Source: UBA6244 sp963676875
Lineage (GTDB): Bacteria; Bacteroidota; Bacteroidia; Bacteroidales; F082
Direction of reading: 5' to 3'
NCBI GenBank assembly: GCA_963676875.1
Contig: OY781436.1
Coordinates: forward strand, 3,472,001-3,536,000
DNA length: 64,000 nucleotides
A model generated the notes under the pieces. The model made no database searches. It was not told the DNA's origin and was given only the letters and a program-made list of their open reading frames with translations. The position numbers were made by a program, and so were the translations under genes. Of the stretch, positions 46,617 through 55,545 are shown one piece after another. Numbering within the stretch: the first letter of the stretch is position 1; each line of letters begins with the position of its first letter.

Positions 46617-47473
46617 TATTTATGCACAGCCTTTAAACTGATGTCCAGGCTTTTAATTTGGTGTGTTAGTGCTCCAACAGAAATAAAATCAACCCCACTT
46701 ACAGCGTAGTTCCTGATGGTATCGATGCTAATGCCTCCTGAAGCCTCTGTTTCCAGTCTTCCACCAATCATATCGATGGCCTTTTTTAAGTCTGTTGGCG
46801 TAAAGTTATCCAACATCACACGATCCACGCCTTTTAGATTTAAGACGTGATTTAATTCGTCGAAGTTGCGTACTTCCACTTCAATTTTTAAGTTTTTACC
46901 CTTATTTTTCAGATAATCAAGTGTTTTAGCGACTGCTTTTTCAATTCCGCCGGCGAAATCCACATGATTGTCTTTTATCATGATCATGTCGTAAAGTCCA
47001 AACCGATGGTTGTAACCACCTCCGGTTTTTACGGCCATTTTTTCTACTATTCTGTTTCCGGGTGTGGTTTTGCGGGTGTCGAGCAGTTGTGTGTGTAAGC
47101 CTTTCAGCTTTTTTACCACACTGTTGGTAAATGTGGCAATACCACTCATCCGTTGAATGAAATTGAGGGCTGTTCGTTCTGCCGAAAGGATGGATTGCGA
47201 TTTTCCGGTTACTTTCATAATGTGATCGCCCTTGTGAAGATGGGTTCCATCCGGCAGGTAGGTTTCAATGTATAAATCACTATCTACCAACTTAAACACC
47301 AATGCTGCTACTTCGACACCGGCTAATATTCCATCTTCTTTTGCCAACATAATGGCCACTCCTTTGGCTTCATCCGGAATAGTAGCCAAGGTCGTGTGAT
47401 CGCCATCGCCTAAATCTTCGTTCAGTGCAAAGCGAATAATATCCTGTACCTTTTCTTTTTCGTGAGTTGTCAT
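46616..47473 (-). CDS. nadC: Nicotinate-nucleotide pyrophosphorylase (quinolinate phosphoribosyltransferase)
   Basis: This is a 285-residue cytosolic enzyme of de novo NAD synthesis: quinolinate plus PRPP gives nicotinate mononucleotide. Diagnostic stretches are NEDLGDGDHTTLA, LNFIQRMSGIAT, LLDTRKTTPGNR (substrate-binding Arg/Lys), VKTGGGYNHRFGLYDMIMIKDNH, VEVEVRNFDE-like EVEVRN, and ASGGI near the end. Length is normal. It is in an operon DUF4783-nadC-yihY, an arrangement I know from Bacteroidota. Confidence 0.95.
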   Translation of the reverse strand: MTTHEKEKVQDIIRFALNEDLGDGDHTTLATIPDEAKGVAIMLAKEDGILAGVEVAALVFKLVDSDLYIETYLPDGTHLHKGDHIMKVTGKSQSILSAERTALNFIQRMSGIATFTNSVVKKLKGLHTQLLDTRKTTPGNRIVEKMAVKTGGGYNHRFGLYDMIMIKDNHVDFAGGIEKAVAKTLDYLKNKGKNLKIEVEVRNFDELNHVLNLKGVDRVMLDNFTPTDLKKAIDMIGGRLETEASGGISIDTIRNYAVSGVDFISVGALTHQIKSLDISLKAVHK

Positions 47474-47475
47474 GA

Positions 47476-47868
47476 TTAATCTTTCTCAATATCCATTTGA
47501 TGAATTAGGAATGTTTCCTTATCGGCGGTAAGTAAAACATAAATACGCCAGTTTTGGTTATTCGACACATAATTCCAGATATAATATTTTTGATTTTCTT
47601 TGTCTCCGGATTTCACTAACCTTACCGAATTTCCTTTGTTTTTTCTAAAAAAATCGCATAGTTGCGTTTTGGCTTGCTTTGCACTTACTACTTTTTGAAA
47701 ATCCTCGATATGTACAAGCAAAAAATCTTCAAAATGGTTGTAAAATTCAACGCAGTCACCCTTTTGAATCGCCCTTGTAAGGTTATCCGATAAATTCTCT
47801 TGTCCAAGGCTCCGCATCGTACCGAGCGCCACAAGCAAGATAATCAACAAGATCGGGTGTTTAACCAT
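47476..47868 (-). CDS. DUF4783 secreted protein
   Basis: This is a 130-residue protein with an N-terminal signal peptide (about 1-22, ILLIILLVALGTMRSLGQ) and a small alpha/beta domain resembling NTF2-like folds (LTRAIQKGDCVEFYNHF...YYIWNYVSNNQNWRIYVLL). It matches DUF4783, a Bacteroidota family often found next to nadC; the gap here is 2 bases. The function is unknown. A TAnnTTTG box at 47897-47904 on the minus strand would drive the DUF4783-nadC-yihY operon. Confidence 0.8.
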   Translation of the reverse strand: MVKHPILLIILLVALGTMRSLGQENLSDNLTRAIQKGDCVEFYNHFEDFLLVHIEDFQKVVSAKQAKTQLCDFFRKNKGNSVRLVKSGDKENQKYYIWNYVSNNQNWRIYVLLTADKETFLIHQMDIEKD

Positions 47869-47896
47869 TGTTTTTACTTTTGCTAAATTTGAATTT

Positions 47897-47904
47897 CAAA
47901 AGTA
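47897..47904 (-). promoter_or_regulatory. -7 promoter box for DUF4783-nadC-yihY
   Basis: The minus strand reads TACTTTTG, 29 bases upstream of the DUF4783 start. A divergent box of the same sequence lies at 47956-47963 for the plus strand. Confidence 0.5.
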
Positions 47905-47955
47905 ATAAAAATCGATTCAGTGTGTCAACCTCTGTTTTTTGGGAAGGTAATTTAT

Positions 47956-47963
47956 TACTTTTG
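47956..47963 (+). promoter_or_regulatory. -7 promoter box for the lipoprotein gene
   Basis: TACTTTTG (TAnnTTTG) ends 22 bases before the ATG at 47986. No -33 box with correct spacing was seen. Confidence 0.5.
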
Positions 47964-47985
47964 AAACCTCTTTTGCTCAAAACTT

Positions 47986-48693
47986 ATGTGTATGAAAATG
48001 AATTTTTCACCTTATATTATTCTTCTTTTGGTTGTCGCTTTTCTATCGTCTTGCGATTTTAATGAAGATGCCAAAGAAAAAACATTCAATCAAAATCTAC
48101 AATCCTTCAACAATTCCTTTGAGAAGGTGGATAGTGCCATCGTGCTCATCGATCAAATGCAGGAGGAAATAGATGAGGTAGAAGAAGGCAGGAAAAAAGG
48201 GTTGATCGACGGCGATGAAGCTCAAACTAAAACCGATCAGATCCGAAATAAATATGGGAGGAGGATTGCACGGAGCTCCAATCTTCACCCTACCACGAAG
48301 TTACCCTTGTGGGCTACCCGATTGGGGTTAACTGAGCCCCGTGGACTGACCATCGACGTGGATTATTCTCAGTCGACTTCCGAATCAAATCCCGTTGACG
48401 GTTACAATTCTGTGATGTTGGTGTATCGCGGTGATTATGGTGTGGCTATGAAGCAGGCAGCCCGAATAGCATCCCTGGCCAATATCCCCATGAGCAAGGA
48501 CTTTGCCGATGCGCAAATACTGGCCAAGGAATACGGTATTGAAACACTCAAAGGTATGGCTTACATGAATTTTGAAATGGGATCTACCGACTTACCTCCT
48601 TATACACTGGCCATTACGGTGGACGAGGATGGCACCTTGACCATTTCTGCCACCGACACGAAAAAACTTGCCGAGCAACTTGAAGATGAATAG
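47986..48693 (+). CDS. Lipoprotein of unknown function
   Basis: This is a 235-residue protein with a lipoprotein signal: a hydrophobic segment and lipobox FLSSC with Cys23 (counted from 47986; in-frame ATGs at 47992 and 47998 are equally possible starts). A coiled-coil-like, acidic helix follows (about 35-85, MQEEIDEVEEGRKKG). The C-terminal half is mixed alpha/beta without a family that I recognise. It is probably anchored in the outer or inner membrane. A -7 box lies just upstream, and the SDR gene starts 3 bases after the stop, so the two are likely co-transcribed. No function is assigned. Confidence 0.7.
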   Translation: MCMKMNFSPYIILLLVVAFLSSCDFNEDAKEKTFNQNLQSFNNSFEKVDSAIVLIDQMQEEIDEVEEGRKKGLIDGDEAQTKTDQIRNKYGRRIARSSNLHPTTKLPLWATRLGLTEPRGLTIDVDYSQSTSESNPVDGYNSVMLVYRGDYGVAMKQAARIASLANIPMSKDFADAQILAKEYGIETLKGMAYMNFEMGSTDLPPYTLAITVDEDGTLTISATDTKKLAEQLEDE

Positions 48694-48696
48694 CAT

Positions 48697-49404
48697 ATGA
48701 CGAATATAATTGTTACCGGTGCCAGCAGTGGGGTAGGGAGAGGTTTGGTTAAGCTATTGGCCTCTTCTTCCGAAAATCAGGTGATTGGAATTGCACGATC
48801 TCAATCAAAGTTGGAATTTTTGTCGGAGGAAATTGAATCTATGAAATACGGCGGAAAATTCGTGCCTCTGGTTTTTGATTTGGAACAGACAAATTTTACA
48901 GATGCCCTCATCCCACAAATCATGACACACATGTCTTCGGTGGATGTGTTAATTAACAATGCCGGATTACTCATCAATAAGCCTTTTTCTTCACTCACCG
49001 ATGACGATTTCGACCGAATGTTTCATACAAATGTGAAGGCCGTTTTTCGACTGGTTCGCGATTTGTTGCCCCTTCTGAATAAGGGTGCCCATGTGGTGAA
49101 TATCAGTAGTATGGGTGGTTTCCAAGGCAGTGCCAAATTTCCCGGATTGTCGTTGTACAGTGCATCAAAAGCAGCAGTGGCGGTACTTACGGAAAGTATG
49201 GCAGAGGAATTTTCCGGCTTGGGAATAAAAGCCAACGCACTGGCATTGGGAGCTGTTCAAACAGAAATGTTGGCAGAAGCCTTTCCCGGTTATGAAGCTC
49301 CTTTAAAAGCCCATGAAATGGCAGAGTTTATTGCCGATTTCGCCCTCCACGGCCATCGGTTCTTCAACGGAAAAGTGCTACCTGTTTCTGTTTCCACTCC
49401 ATAA
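48697..49404 (+). CDS. Short-chain dehydrogenase/reductase (sepiapterin reductase-like)
   Basis: This is a 235-residue classical SDR. The cofactor loop TGASSGVGRG at the N-terminus, NNAG in LINNAGLLIN, the catalytic Ser in NISSMGG and YSASK (catalytic Tyr and Lys) are all present. The short length and loop pattern resemble sepiapterin/benzil-reductase-like SDRs, but the substrate cannot be read from the sequence. It is 3 bases downstream of the lipoprotein gene. It is complete. Confidence 0.85.
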   Translation: MTNIIVTGASSGVGRGLVKLLASSSENQVIGIARSQSKLEFLSEEIESMKYGGKFVPLVFDLEQTNFTDALIPQIMTHMSSVDVLINNAGLLINKPFSSLTDDDFDRMFHTNVKAVFRLVRDLLPLLNKGAHVVNISSMGGFQGSAKFPGLSLYSASKAAVAVLTESMAEEFSGLGIKANALALGAVQTEMLAEAFPGYEAPLKAHEMAEFIADFALHGHRFFNGKVLPVSVSTP

Positions 49405-49440
49405 TTGTCATAATTGATGGCGCCATAAAGGTTACTTTAG

Positions 49441-49448
49441 TAATTTTG
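49441..49448 (+). promoter_or_regulatory. -7 promoter box for rseC
   Basis: TAATTTTG fits TAnnTTTG and ends 25 bases before the GTG start of the RseC gene. Confidence 0.45.
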
Positions 49449-49473
49449 CCCCTTCATTACCATTAGCGAGATT

Positions 49474-49896
49474 GTGAAAGAAAATACAGTTACCCATCCC
49501 GGAATCATCAAATCCATTGAACCCAAACGTGTTGAGGTGGCCATCATCTCCATTGCAGGTTGCGCTTCGTGCCAAATCAAAGGTTCGTGTTCTGTTAGCG
49601 ATACGGAAGAGAAGCAAGTCTGGGTAAAAATGACCGATACCTCCGAATATAAAGTAGGTCAGTCGGTTACCGTTGAAATGAGGCAATCCATGGGAACCTG
49701 GGCTGTATTGATGGGTTATGTTTTCCCGTTTTTGGTCCTTTTGGGTGGCCTTCTCATTTTTCTGGGTCTTGGTCTTGATCAAGGGTTGGCAGGTGTGTTG
49801 GCTCTGGCCACTCTGATACCTTATTATACCCTTCTATATTTGATGCGTGGATGGCTTGGAAACCGTTTCCAATATACCTTGATACCTCAATTATAG
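49474..49896 (+). CDS. rseC: RseC/SoxR-reducing-system family membrane protein
   Basis: This is a 140-residue protein with a GTG start placed about 25 bases after a -7 box. The N-terminal soluble domain carries the family cysteine cluster in AGCASCQIKGSCSVSD (C-x2-C-x5-C), and two transmembrane helices follow (about 73-95 and 98-122). RseC/MucC proteins sit in the inner membrane and are thought to help maintain Rnf-type complexes or SoxR reduction. Position 280 bases upstream of the rnf operon fits the usual Bacteroidota order. Confidence 0.87.
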   Translation: MKENTVTHPGIIKSIEPKRVEVAIISIAGCASCQIKGSCSVSDTEEKQVWVKMTDTSEYKVGQSVTVEMRQSMGTWAVLMGYVFPFLVLLGGLLIFLGLGLDQGLAGVLALATLIPYYTLLYLMRGWLGNRFQYTLIPQL

Positions 49897-50116
49897 GACG
49901 AAATATGGAGTCCGTTTCTTAACTCTTTCTAAATTACTGTTAGTGTATAATTTAGAGCCTTTCTAAGCTAATTCCCAAACTTCCTGTATTTCAATAAGTT
50001 TCGTTATTTGAAATTGTGTTATAAATTTTGAAAAACAGTCGTAAACAACTGTTTAACAATGTATTGACATCTCTCATGCATCCATACATATAAATGTAAT
50101 CGATGCTTAAAAGTGC

Positions 50117-50124
50117 TACTTTTG
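50117..50124 (+). promoter_or_regulatory. -7 promoter box for the rnf operon
   Basis: TACTTTTG (TAnnTTTG) lies about 55 bases upstream of the rnfB GTG start. The rest of the 282-base rseC-rnfB gap holds nothing that I recognise. Confidence 0.5.
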
Positions 50125-50178
50125 TGCTTTGCTGAAAGGTCAGTAAGTTGAACTTATCATACATTAAAACCGAAAGTA

Positions 50179-51132
50179 GTGGACAACATCATTATTATTG
50201 CCGTTCTGGCACTGGGAGGTTTAGGGTTAATAGCTGCAATCGTACTTTATTTAATTGCCAATAAATTTAAGGTTTTCGAAGACCCCAATATTGATTTGGT
50301 AGAGGAAGCACTTCCCTCTGCCAACTGTGGAGGTTGCGGTTATCCGGGCTGTCGTGCCTTTGCCGAAGCCACCGTTAAATCTGCCAAAGAAACCAAAAGT
50401 CTTGAAGGATTAAATTGTCCTGTTGGCGGAAATGAAGTGATGCAAACCGTGGGCGGTATTCTTGGTTTGGCAGTTGAAGCCAAAGACCCCATGATTGCTG
50501 TGGTGCGTTGCAACGGCTCTTTTGCACACACGCCTGCCAAAGTAAAATATGAAGGAGCCACTTCTTGTTCTTTTGCCCATGCACTTTATGGTGGCGAGGG
50601 TGGTTGTCAATTTGGTTGTCTTGGTTTGGCCGACTGTGTGGATGCTTGCGAATTTGATGCTATCCACATGAATCCCGAAACGGGTCTTCCTGAAGTAAAC
50701 GATAAATGTACCGCTTGTAATGCCTGTGTGGTGGCTTGCCCCAGAAGCATCATCGAATTGCGCAAACGTGGACCCAAAGACAAACGTATCTTCGTTTCAT
50801 GTGTTAACATGGAAAAAGGTGCTCCTGCCAAGAAAAACTGCGAAGTGGCTTGTATTGGTTGCAGCCTCTGTGTGAAAGCCTGTGCCTTCGATGCCATTCA
50901 GATTACAAGTTTCCTCGCCTATATTGATTTCCAGAAATGTACACTTTGTCGTAAATGCGTGGAAGTATGTCCCACCAATGCCATTCATGAAATCAATTTC
51001 AAGCCCCGTAAGCCCAAAGCAGATGCCGCTGCACCCGATAAATCGGTAGCACGCAAACCTGCAGCCGAAAAGCCGGAAGTGGCTCAACCAAAAGCCGAAG
51101 CGAAAGAAGAAATCAAAGAAACCAAAGAATAA
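50179..51132 (+). CDS. rnfB: Rnf electron-transport complex subunit RnfB (expanded ferredoxin form)
   Basis: This 317-residue iron-sulfur subunit takes electrons from reduced ferredoxin. The GTG start gives MDNIIIIAVLALGG, a membrane anchor (about 4-27). Next comes the 4Fe-4S domain C50-x2-C53-x4-C58...C80 (NCGGCGYPGC). Four ferredoxin-type cysteine motifs follow (about 143-163, 177-192, 225-240 and 254-269), more than in the short proteobacterial RnfB, and then a Lys/Ala/Glu/Pro-rich tail (276-317). This expanded form is typical of anaerobic Bacteroidota and clostridia. It is first gene of rnfBCDGEA. Confidence 0.94.
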   Translation: MDNIIIIAVLALGGLGLIAAIVLYLIANKFKVFEDPNIDLVEEALPSANCGGCGYPGCRAFAEATVKSAKETKSLEGLNCPVGGNEVMQTVGGILGLAVEAKDPMIAVVRCNGSFAHTPAKVKYEGATSCSFAHALYGGEGGCQFGCLGLADCVDACEFDAIHMNPETGLPEVNDKCTACNACVVACPRSIIELRKRGPKDKRIFVSCVNMEKGAPAKKNCEVACIGCSLCVKACAFDAIQITSFLAYIDFQKCTLCRKCVEVCPTNAIHEINFKPRKPKADAAAPDKSVARKPAAEKPEVAQPKAEAKEEIKETKE

Positions 51133-51142
51133 ATCCGATATC

Positions 51143-52483
51143 ATGGGAATACTTAAAACATTCGCCTTGGGAGGTGTTCATCCGGAAGAGAATAAGCTTT
51201 CTTCCAATGCAGCCATCGAGGTACTGCCCATACCAAAGCAGGTGGTTGTCCCACTCGGTCAAAACCTGGGTGCGCCTTCAAAACCGGTTGTGAAAAAAGG
51301 TGATAAAGTAAAAACCGGCCAGTTGATCGCAGAAGCCGGCGGCTTTATTTCTGCCAATATTCATTCACCTGTTTCCGGTACTGTATTGAAAATCGATAAC
51401 GCCATCGACAGTACCGGCTATAAAAGACCCTGCGTGTTTATTAACGTGGATGGTGATGAATGGGAAGAAAATATAGATCGATCGGAAAAGTTGGAGACTA
51501 CCATCAAACTTTCTCCCCAGGAAATTGTGGAACGGGTGAAATCGTCCGGAATTGTTGGATTAGGTGGAGCAACTTTCCCCACTTCGGTTAAACTGATGCC
51601 TCCTCCTGGAAAGGTAGCTGAATATCTGGTAATAAATGGCGTAGAGTGCGAGCCTTACCTTACATCCGACCACCGGGTGATGCTCGAAAAAGGTCAAGAG
51701 ATATTGGTAGGTATAGAAATTCTGATGAAAGCCCTTCAAGTAACGAAGGCTGTAATAGGAATTGAAAACAATAAAAAAGATGCCATCAATCACTTGACAG
51801 AGTTGGCCAAATCCAAATCCGGAATTCAGGTGATTCCCTTGAAGGTTCAATATCCTCAGGGAGGTGAAAAACAGCTGATTAAGGCTACGATCAATCGAGA
51901 AGTGCCGTCAGGTAAATTGCCCATTGAAGTAGGTTGCGTGGTGCAGAACGTAGGTACTGCGCTGGCCGTTTACGAAGCGGTTCAAAAAAATAAACCCCTT
52001 ATTGAACGAGTAGTCACCGTTACAGGAAAAGCCGTAAAAAAACCTTCCAATTTCATGGTTCGTATTGGTACACCCATCCAGGACTTGATTGACGCTGCCG
52101 AAGGTCTGCCTGAAAACACAGGGAAAGTGATTAGCGGAGGCCCCATGATGGGAAAAGCCCTTACTTCACTCGACGCTCCTGTTGTAAAAGGTACTTCGGG
52201 TATTCTACTCATGAAAAAGGAGGAGGCCTCACGTTCTGCCGAAGGTGCCTGTATCCGTTGCTCCAAATGTACCTATGTATGTCCGATGGGCTTGGAGCCC
52301 TTCCTGCTTACCAAAGCAGCCAAGCTGGGTAAGTTGGAGATGGCTGAAAAAGAAATGATTATGGATTGTATTGAATGCGGTTCCTGCCAGTTTACTTGTC
52401 CCTCCTCCATTCCTCTGTTGGATTATCTCCGATTGGGAAAACTAAAAGTGGGTCAGGCCATCAGGAATAGAAATAAAAAATAA
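51143..52483 (+). CDS. rnfC: Rnf complex subunit RnfC
   Basis: This is a 446-residue peripheral subunit that exchanges electrons with NAD. It has an N-terminal HPEENK region typical of RnfC (GGVHPEENK), a Gly-rich FMN/NADH-binding domain of the NuoF type (GIVGLGGATFPTSVKL; VINGVECEPYLT), and two C-terminal 4Fe-4S motifs starting at Cys370 (CIRCSKCTYVCP) and Cys409 (CIECGSCQFTCP). It lacks the long Ala/Lys repeats of gammaproteobacterial RnfC. It is 10 bases downstream of rnfB and 2 bases before rnfD. Confidence 0.95.
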   Translation: MGILKTFALGGVHPEENKLSSNAAIEVLPIPKQVVVPLGQNLGAPSKPVVKKGDKVKTGQLIAEAGGFISANIHSPVSGTVLKIDNAIDSTGYKRPCVFINVDGDEWEENIDRSEKLETTIKLSPQEIVERVKSSGIVGLGGATFPTSVKLMPPPGKVAEYLVINGVECEPYLTSDHRVMLEKGQEILVGIEILMKALQVTKAVIGIENNKKDAINHLTELAKSKSGIQVIPLKVQYPQGGEKQLIKATINREVPSGKLPIEVGCVVQNVGTALAVYEAVQKNKPLIERVVTVTGKAVKKPSNFMVRIGTPIQDLIDAAEGLPENTGKVISGGPMMGKALTSLDAPVVKGTSGILLMKKEEASRSAEGACIRCSKCTYVCPMGLEPFLLTKAAKLGKLEMAEKEMIMDCIECGSCQFTCPSSIPLLDYLRLGKLKVGQAIRNRNKK

Positions 52484-52485
52484 GG

Positions 52486-53496
52486 ATGATGAATAAATTT
52501 ACCATATCCGGGTCTCCGCACGTACACGGAGACGAGTCAACCAAAAAAATTATGTATGGCGTTGTAATTGCCATGATTCCCGCCATGTTGGTAGGTATTT
52601 ATTATTTTGGCATCGACGCCCTTCGGGTTTTTTTATTGGCCATTATTGCCAGCCTGTTTTTTGAATGGGTTATCCAGAAATACCTGATCAAAGGTCCTCT
52701 CACCATCAATGATGGCAGTGCCTTGGTTACCGGCATCCTACTTGCGCTTAATGTTCCTTCCAACCTTCCGGGATGGATGGTCATCATAGGTGCATTGGTG
52801 GCTATCGGCATGGCTAAAATGTCGTTTGGCGGACTTGGGAAAAATATATTCAATCCCGCTTTGGTGGCACGTGTTTTCTTGCTGGTGAGTTTTCCGGTAC
52901 AAATGACTTCCTGGCCCAAACCATCGCCCATCACCGACGGATTGGCTGATGTGATTACCGGACCAACTCCATTGGGAATAGTAAAGGAAGGTCTTGGAAA
53001 CGGGCAAACCATGTCGCAACTGGCGTCCGAATTGCCTTCTTATACCCAGGATATGATTGGGAGTATCGGCGGATCTATGGGTGAAGTTTCGGCTATTGCC
53101 TTGATTTTGGGTGGAATATATATGTTGTGGCGAAAAATTATCACCTGGCACATACCTGTTTCCATTTTGGTAACTGTGGCTGCTTTCTCGGGCATCCTGT
53201 GGGGATTTGATCCGGAACACTATGCCGATCCTGCATTTCAATTGCTTACCGGAGGTTTGATGTTGGGAGCGATATTCATGGCTACCGATATGGTCTCGTC
53301 CCCCATGACCAAGTCAGGCCAATTGGTATTCGGCTTTGGTGTTGGACTATTGACCATCCTCATCCGTATTTGGGGCGCTTATCCTGAAGGGGTTTCCTTC
53401 GCCATTCTTATCATGAATGCAGTTGTTCCGTTAATTAACAGAGGATTTAAGCCAGGTCGTTTTGGTGCCAAACCCGGCGTACAAATCAAAGCTTAA
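52486..53496 (+). CDS. rnfD: Rnf complex subunit RnfD
   Basis: This is a 336-residue integral membrane flavoprotein (about nine to ten helices). The covalent FMN site is expected at Thr161 in DVITGPTPLGIV, matching the (S/T)GxTPL motif of RnfD/NqrB. Other family stretches: GSPHVHGDESTKKIMYGVV at the start, FGGLGKNIFNPALVARVFLL, and ATDMVSSPMTKSG. It carries electrons across the membrane in the ion-pumping path. It is tightly packed in the rnf operon. Confidence 0.94.
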   Translation: MMNKFTISGSPHVHGDESTKKIMYGVVIAMIPAMLVGIYYFGIDALRVFLLAIIASLFFEWVIQKYLIKGPLTINDGSALVTGILLALNVPSNLPGWMVIIGALVAIGMAKMSFGGLGKNIFNPALVARVFLLVSFPVQMTSWPKPSPITDGLADVITGPTPLGIVKEGLGNGQTMSQLASELPSYTQDMIGSIGGSMGEVSAIALILGGIYMLWRKIITWHIPVSILVTVAAFSGILWGFDPEHYADPAFQLLTGGLMLGAIFMATDMVSSPMTKSGQLVFGFGVGLLTILIRIWGAYPEGVSFAILIMNAVVPLINRGFKPGRFGAKPGVQIKA

Positions 53497-53517
53497 TCAC
53501 CTTAAAATATTTGAAAA

Positions 53518-54099
53518 ATGGCTTCAAAAAGAGAATCAAACTTTATCAATATGGTGGTTACGCTGCTCATCGTATCTTCGGTGGCAGCTTTGGCTCTGGG
53601 TGCTGTTTACACAGCAACTAAAGAGCCCATCGCAGCGGCAAAAAAGGCCAAGCTTGAAGCAGCCATAAAGGCGGTTGTACCTGAGTTCGACAACCTGAAA
53701 ACTGAAAAAGTGCCCATGGGAGACGGTGGCGATACACTGGTTCTATATGTGGCTTCAAAGGATAATCAGGTGGTGGGAACAGCCATCAAAACCTACACCA
53801 TGAAAGGCTTCAGTGGACGTGTAGAATTAATGGTTGGCTTTTTAAACGATGGTACCATCGATAATACGGCCGTACTCATGCACAAAGAAACTCCCGGTTT
53901 GGGTGATAAAATGGACAAGAAAAAATCTAATTTCTCAGTCCAGTTTAATGGAAAGAATCCGGCTGACTATAAATTGAAAGTAAAAAAAGACGGAGGAGAT
54001 GTGGATGCCATTACGGCAGCCACCATTAGTTCTCGTGCTTTTTGTGATGCAGTGCAAAGGGCATACGATGTTTTTGAAAAAGATGGAGGGAAAAAATAA
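53518..54099 (+). CDS. rnfG: Rnf complex subunit RnfG
   Basis: This is a 193-residue subunit with one N-terminal helix (about 10-32) and a periplasmic FMN-binding domain. The flavinylated Thr is predicted at position 169 in DAITAATISSRA, the D-x2-(T/S)-x-A-T pattern recognised by the ApbE flavin transferase. KETPGLGDKM is also characteristic. The stop overlaps the rnfE start (TAATG). It follows rnfD by 21 bases. Confidence 0.93.
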   Translation: MASKRESNFINMVVTLLIVSSVAALALGAVYTATKEPIAAAKKAKLEAAIKAVVPEFDNLKTEKVPMGDGGDTLVLYVASKDNQVVGTAIKTYTMKGFSGRVELMVGFLNDGTIDNTAVLMHKETPGLGDKMDKKKSNFSVQFNGKNPADYKLKVKKDGGDVDAITAATISSRAFCDAVQRAYDVFEKDGGKK

Positions 54100-54683
54100 T
54101 GAGTCAACTTAAAAATTTTACCAAAGGTTTCATTAAAGAAAACCCTGTATTTGTGCTCCTGTTGGGCTTGTGTCCTACACTCGGGGTTACTACCTCAGCC
54201 ATCAACGGATTGGGCATGGGTTTGGCTACCACTTTTGTGTTGGTGATGTCCAACTTGGTGGTTTCACTAGTGCGCGATTTTATTCCCGACAAGGTGCGAA
54301 TTCCTTCGTTTATCGTGATTATCGCTTCCTTTGTGACCATCGTTGAATTGGTGATGCAAGCCTACCTTCCGGCTCTTTTTGAGTCGTTGGGATTATTCAT
54401 TCCTTTGATTGTGGTTAACTGTATCGTGTTGGGTCGTGCCGAAGCGTTCGCTTCCAAAAACAATCCCTTGGCTTCTATCGTCGATGGTTTGGGAATGGGG
54501 CTTGGGTTTGCATTCGCACTTACATTGTTAGGTGGTGTGCGTGAGCTTTTGGGCAGTGGTGCCCTATTCGGATTCCATTTGATGAAGGGCGACCTGATGC
54601 TGGTGTTTATCCTGGCTCCCGGTGCGTTTATCGTGTTGGGTTACCTCATTGCGTTGATTAACAAGTTGAATAAAGCCTCTTAA
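54099..54683 (+). CDS. rnfE: Rnf complex subunit RnfE
   Basis: This is a 194-residue inner-membrane subunit with six helices. It has the conserved first loop ENPVFVLLLGLCPTLGVT with its Cys, thought to take part in intramembrane iron-sulfur binding together with RnfA, and the later NCIVLGRAEAFA. It is translationally coupled to rnfG by a one-base overlap, with rnfA 13 bases downstream. Confidence 0.94.
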   Translation: MSQLKNFTKGFIKENPVFVLLLGLCPTLGVTTSAINGLGMGLATTFVLVMSNLVVSLVRDFIPDKVRIPSFIVIIASFVTIVELVMQAYLPALFESLGLFIPLIVVNCIVLGRAEAFASKNNPLASIVDGLGMGLGFAFALTLLGGVRELLGSGALFGFHLMKGDLMLVFILAPGAFIVLGYLIALINKLNKAS

Positions 54684-54696
54684 ATAATACTGAGTT

Positions 54697-55269
54697 ATGG
54701 AATATTTTGTAATAATTGTAGGATCCATTTTTGTCAGTAATATTGTACTGACCCAGTTTCTTGGTATATGCCCCTTTGTAGGCGTATCCGGAAAACTTTC
54801 CACTTCCGTCGGTATGGGGGGTGCCGTTATTTTTGTACTCACACTGGCCACCTTAGTCACTTGGATTATTCAATACTATGTGTTGGTTCCCTTTGGTTTG
54901 GCTTTTATGCAGACCATTGTGTTTATTTTGGTGATTGCTTCACTGGTACAAATGGTGGAGATTATCATGAAAAAAGTGAGTCCCGCCTTGTATTCAGCAT
55001 TGGGTGTATTTTTGCCTCTGATTACCACTAACTGCGCAGTTCTTGGTGTTGCCATTCTTACCATACAAAAGGATTTTAATCTGTTGGAAGGAGTTGTTTA
55101 TGCCATTTCAAATGCGCTCGGTTTCACATTAGCTATGGTACTGTTTGCCGGTATTCGTGAGCACCTCGATCTGATGGAAGTGCCCAAAGGTATGCGCGGT
55201 GTACCCATTGCATTGCTTACTGCCGGTATTCTGGCTCTGGCCTTCATGGGCTTTACAGGGTTGGTTTAG
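54697..55269 (+). CDS. rnfA: Rnf complex subunit RnfA
   Basis: This is a 190-residue membrane subunit, paralogous to RnfE but with inverted topology. The motifs NIVLTQFLGICPFVGVS and TTNCAVLGVAIL contain the two conserved cysteines for the intramembrane cluster shared with RnfE. It is the last gene of rnfBCDGEA; a 276-base gap follows in which I see no clear terminator. Confidence 0.95.
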   Translation: MEYFVIIVGSIFVSNIVLTQFLGICPFVGVSGKLSTSVGMGGAVIFVLTLATLVTWIIQYYVLVPFGLAFMQTIVFILVIASLVQMVEIIMKKVSPALYSALGVFLPLITTNCAVLGVAILTIQKDFNLLEGVVYAISNALGFTLAMVLFAGIREHLDLMEVPKGMRGVPIALLTAGILALAFMGFTGLV

Positions 55270-55513
55270 TTCGGGTTAACAGCCTTAGCTCCTATTTAGT
55301 CAGGTACCTTCACCGTACAAAAACAGGAGAAATAAATCCGAGATGAGACGGCAGAATTTGCCCATCAACGTCATATGCCAATTTACTTTATCGTTCTGCT
55401 TGGGAATTGATATTTTGTTTGATTTTTCAAACAACTTGATCGGGATTTGGTGTATCTCTGAATGACCAGCCGTTTTCCTTTTGGCGCTAAGCTCGCCGGT
55501 TCCAGGTTTTGAT

Positions 55514-55521
55514 TATCTTTG
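55514..55521 (+). promoter_or_regulatory. -7 promoter box for ftsE
   Basis: TATCTTTG fits TAnnTTTG and ends 24 bases before the ftsE ATG. No properly spaced -33 box was found. Confidence 0.5.
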
Positions 55522-55545
55522 ACTTGGCTAAATTAAACTTGAACC

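Noticed and set aside
55270..55545. Possible terminator or RNA element between rnfA and ftsE
   Set aside because: Only weak, widely spaced complementarities (CTCCT/AGGAG; GTTTGA/TCAAAC) were seen, with no T-run or recognised RNA family.
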